64,000 nt of DNA from Ecdyonurus torrentis. Taxonomy: Eukaryota; Arthropoda; Insecta; Ephemeroptera; Heptageniidae. Each line of letters begins with the position of its first letter. Position 1 is the first letter of the stretch. Location of the stretch: positions 38,183,888-38,247,887 of the forward strand of contig OX439127.1 in the NCBI GenBank assembly GCA_949318235.1, in the 5' to 3' direction. This document shows positions 63,070 to 64,000 of this stretch, in pieces. The notes below the pieces were generated by a model. That model ran no database searches. It was not told the DNA's origin and saw nothing but the letters and a program-made list of their open reading frames with translations. The position numbers and the translations under genes are program-made.

Positions 63070-64000
63070 GTGAGTACATTATTAGCACACAAATGAATCA
63101 TAATTAAATAAGTAGAAATAATGCTTTATACAAACTTGGTGATTGTATTTTAGTTTTTTTTATTTTATTTATTATTATTATTTTTTTTTTTTAATTGTAA
63201 GTCAAATTTGGTCAGTCCTCTTGGGATGTACATTCTAATGCTTTTAGATATTACAAATGCCCCCCCCCCCCCCCTCCGTAATTAAAATTCTAAGCAGCAT
63301 ATTTACCTATATTAAACTCTTTGCCTTTACTTTAAGGCAAAAAAGTTTAATTTTGTAGGCAGAGTATGTACACATAAATGTGATAATATATTTTACCATC
63401 AAATTCAATGCATATTTTTCTCATAAGAATACATGCACTAGTTTTTGAATGGTAAAATATATTATAACAATCATGTGAACATGTCTGTCACATGGAGCAT
63501 CAACTTTTGATATTAAGCAAACACAATCATGAGGTTGGCTGTCAAGGCCAGCTAGGTGTATGTTATTGAGAGGCGATTCTCAGTATGTCAGAGCATGTGC
63601 TTTGCCAATGAGTTCAGGCAGTTAGACCACCACTCGTCACAGTAAAGTGATGATAGTCGCCGCCATATGATAAAAAGGTGGTCTGATACACACAAGTGTG
63701 GCATTAGATGCCTAGATACATGTGGTTGGCAGGCCTAGGGTCAGGTAAGCCTATCCTATCAGCTCATAATAAAGCTACACCCTAAAGGATTTGTCCAGAT
63801 CTACCCCTGTATGGGTATTATGATATCAATTTGCCACTACGTACTTCATTGGAGATTACAATTTAACAAATACATCACCATAATTTTAAATAGATGATGA
63901 ATGAGCAATAGTATCGTTATTATTGCAATGATTAATATACCAATCTATCTAGTGGTTATTTGACTTTTTCCAGGTAATGTTAGAATAATAATCTTTTTAC
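63070..64000 (+). other. SLC35B4 intron 3 (to window edge)
   Basis: No further exon recognised. Contains a C-run at 63260-63274 and an inverted pair near 63390-63460 (tatattttaccatcaaattc / atggtaaaatatatt). A moderately GC-richer stretch at 63480-63780 looks like an old repeat but was not identified. Confidence 0.6.

Noticed and set aside
63971..64000. Possible next SLC35B4 exon after a tttttccag acceptor
   Set aside because: In the required phase it reads Val-Met-Leu-Glu-stop and does not match the expected GSLIANM-like continuation.

Overview
The window is nuclear DNA from an invertebrate, most likely an arthropod and perhaps a crustacean. The basis is five split, animal-type genes with GT-AG introns, very AT-rich DNA, and an extreme load of (TA)n, (CA)n and (TGAA)n microsatellites. 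The nicotinamidase has two N-terminal EF-hands, an architecture known from the fly enzyme Naam. The species assignment is inference; no sequence search could be run.

Gene order, left to right: (1) the 5' coding exons of an arfaptin gene, minus strand, 166-671, continuing off the left edge; (2) a complete nine-exon EF-hand nicotinamidase (Naam), plus strand, 9324-24875; (3) a complete four-exon LRRC20-like leucine-rich-repeat gene, minus strand, 31587-37661; (4) a complete three-exon Rab9 GTPase gene, minus strand, 49686-52909; (5) the first three coding exons of an SLC35B4-like nucleotide-sugar transporter, plus strand, 61504-63069, continuing off the right edge. Arfaptin/Naam and Rab9/SLC35B4 are divergent pairs; Naam/LRRC20 are convergent. 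The genes do not form one pathway. Arfaptin, Rab9 and SLC35B4 all act in the Golgi/endosome system, but nothing in the sequence shows that their neighbourhood is functional.

Nearly everything else is repeat. Besides microsatellites there are many short inverted-repeat elements (MITE or foldback type). Several have TA at both ends. They include a 2.37 kb foldback with about 870 bp arms (55461-57828) that shares its terminal motif with a 135 bp element at 60751-60885. A 1.8 kb GC-richer composite in Naam intron 1 (9848-11668) carries eight copies of a core of about 55 bp in both orientations. A hAT-like element (58579-60289) has a second inverted repeat nested inside it, built from five units of about 34 bp. 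Several families recur across the window.

The most notable gene-level observations: Rab9 lacks a stop after its C-terminal Cys-Cys because of what looks like one extra base in a short A run; Naam intron 6 is a GC-AG intron; both EF-hand loops of Naam are interrupted by introns at almost the same loop position; and a possible orphan exon lies at 39558-39737. I found no convincing new multi-gene system. The unusual content is the density and nesting of foldback elements.
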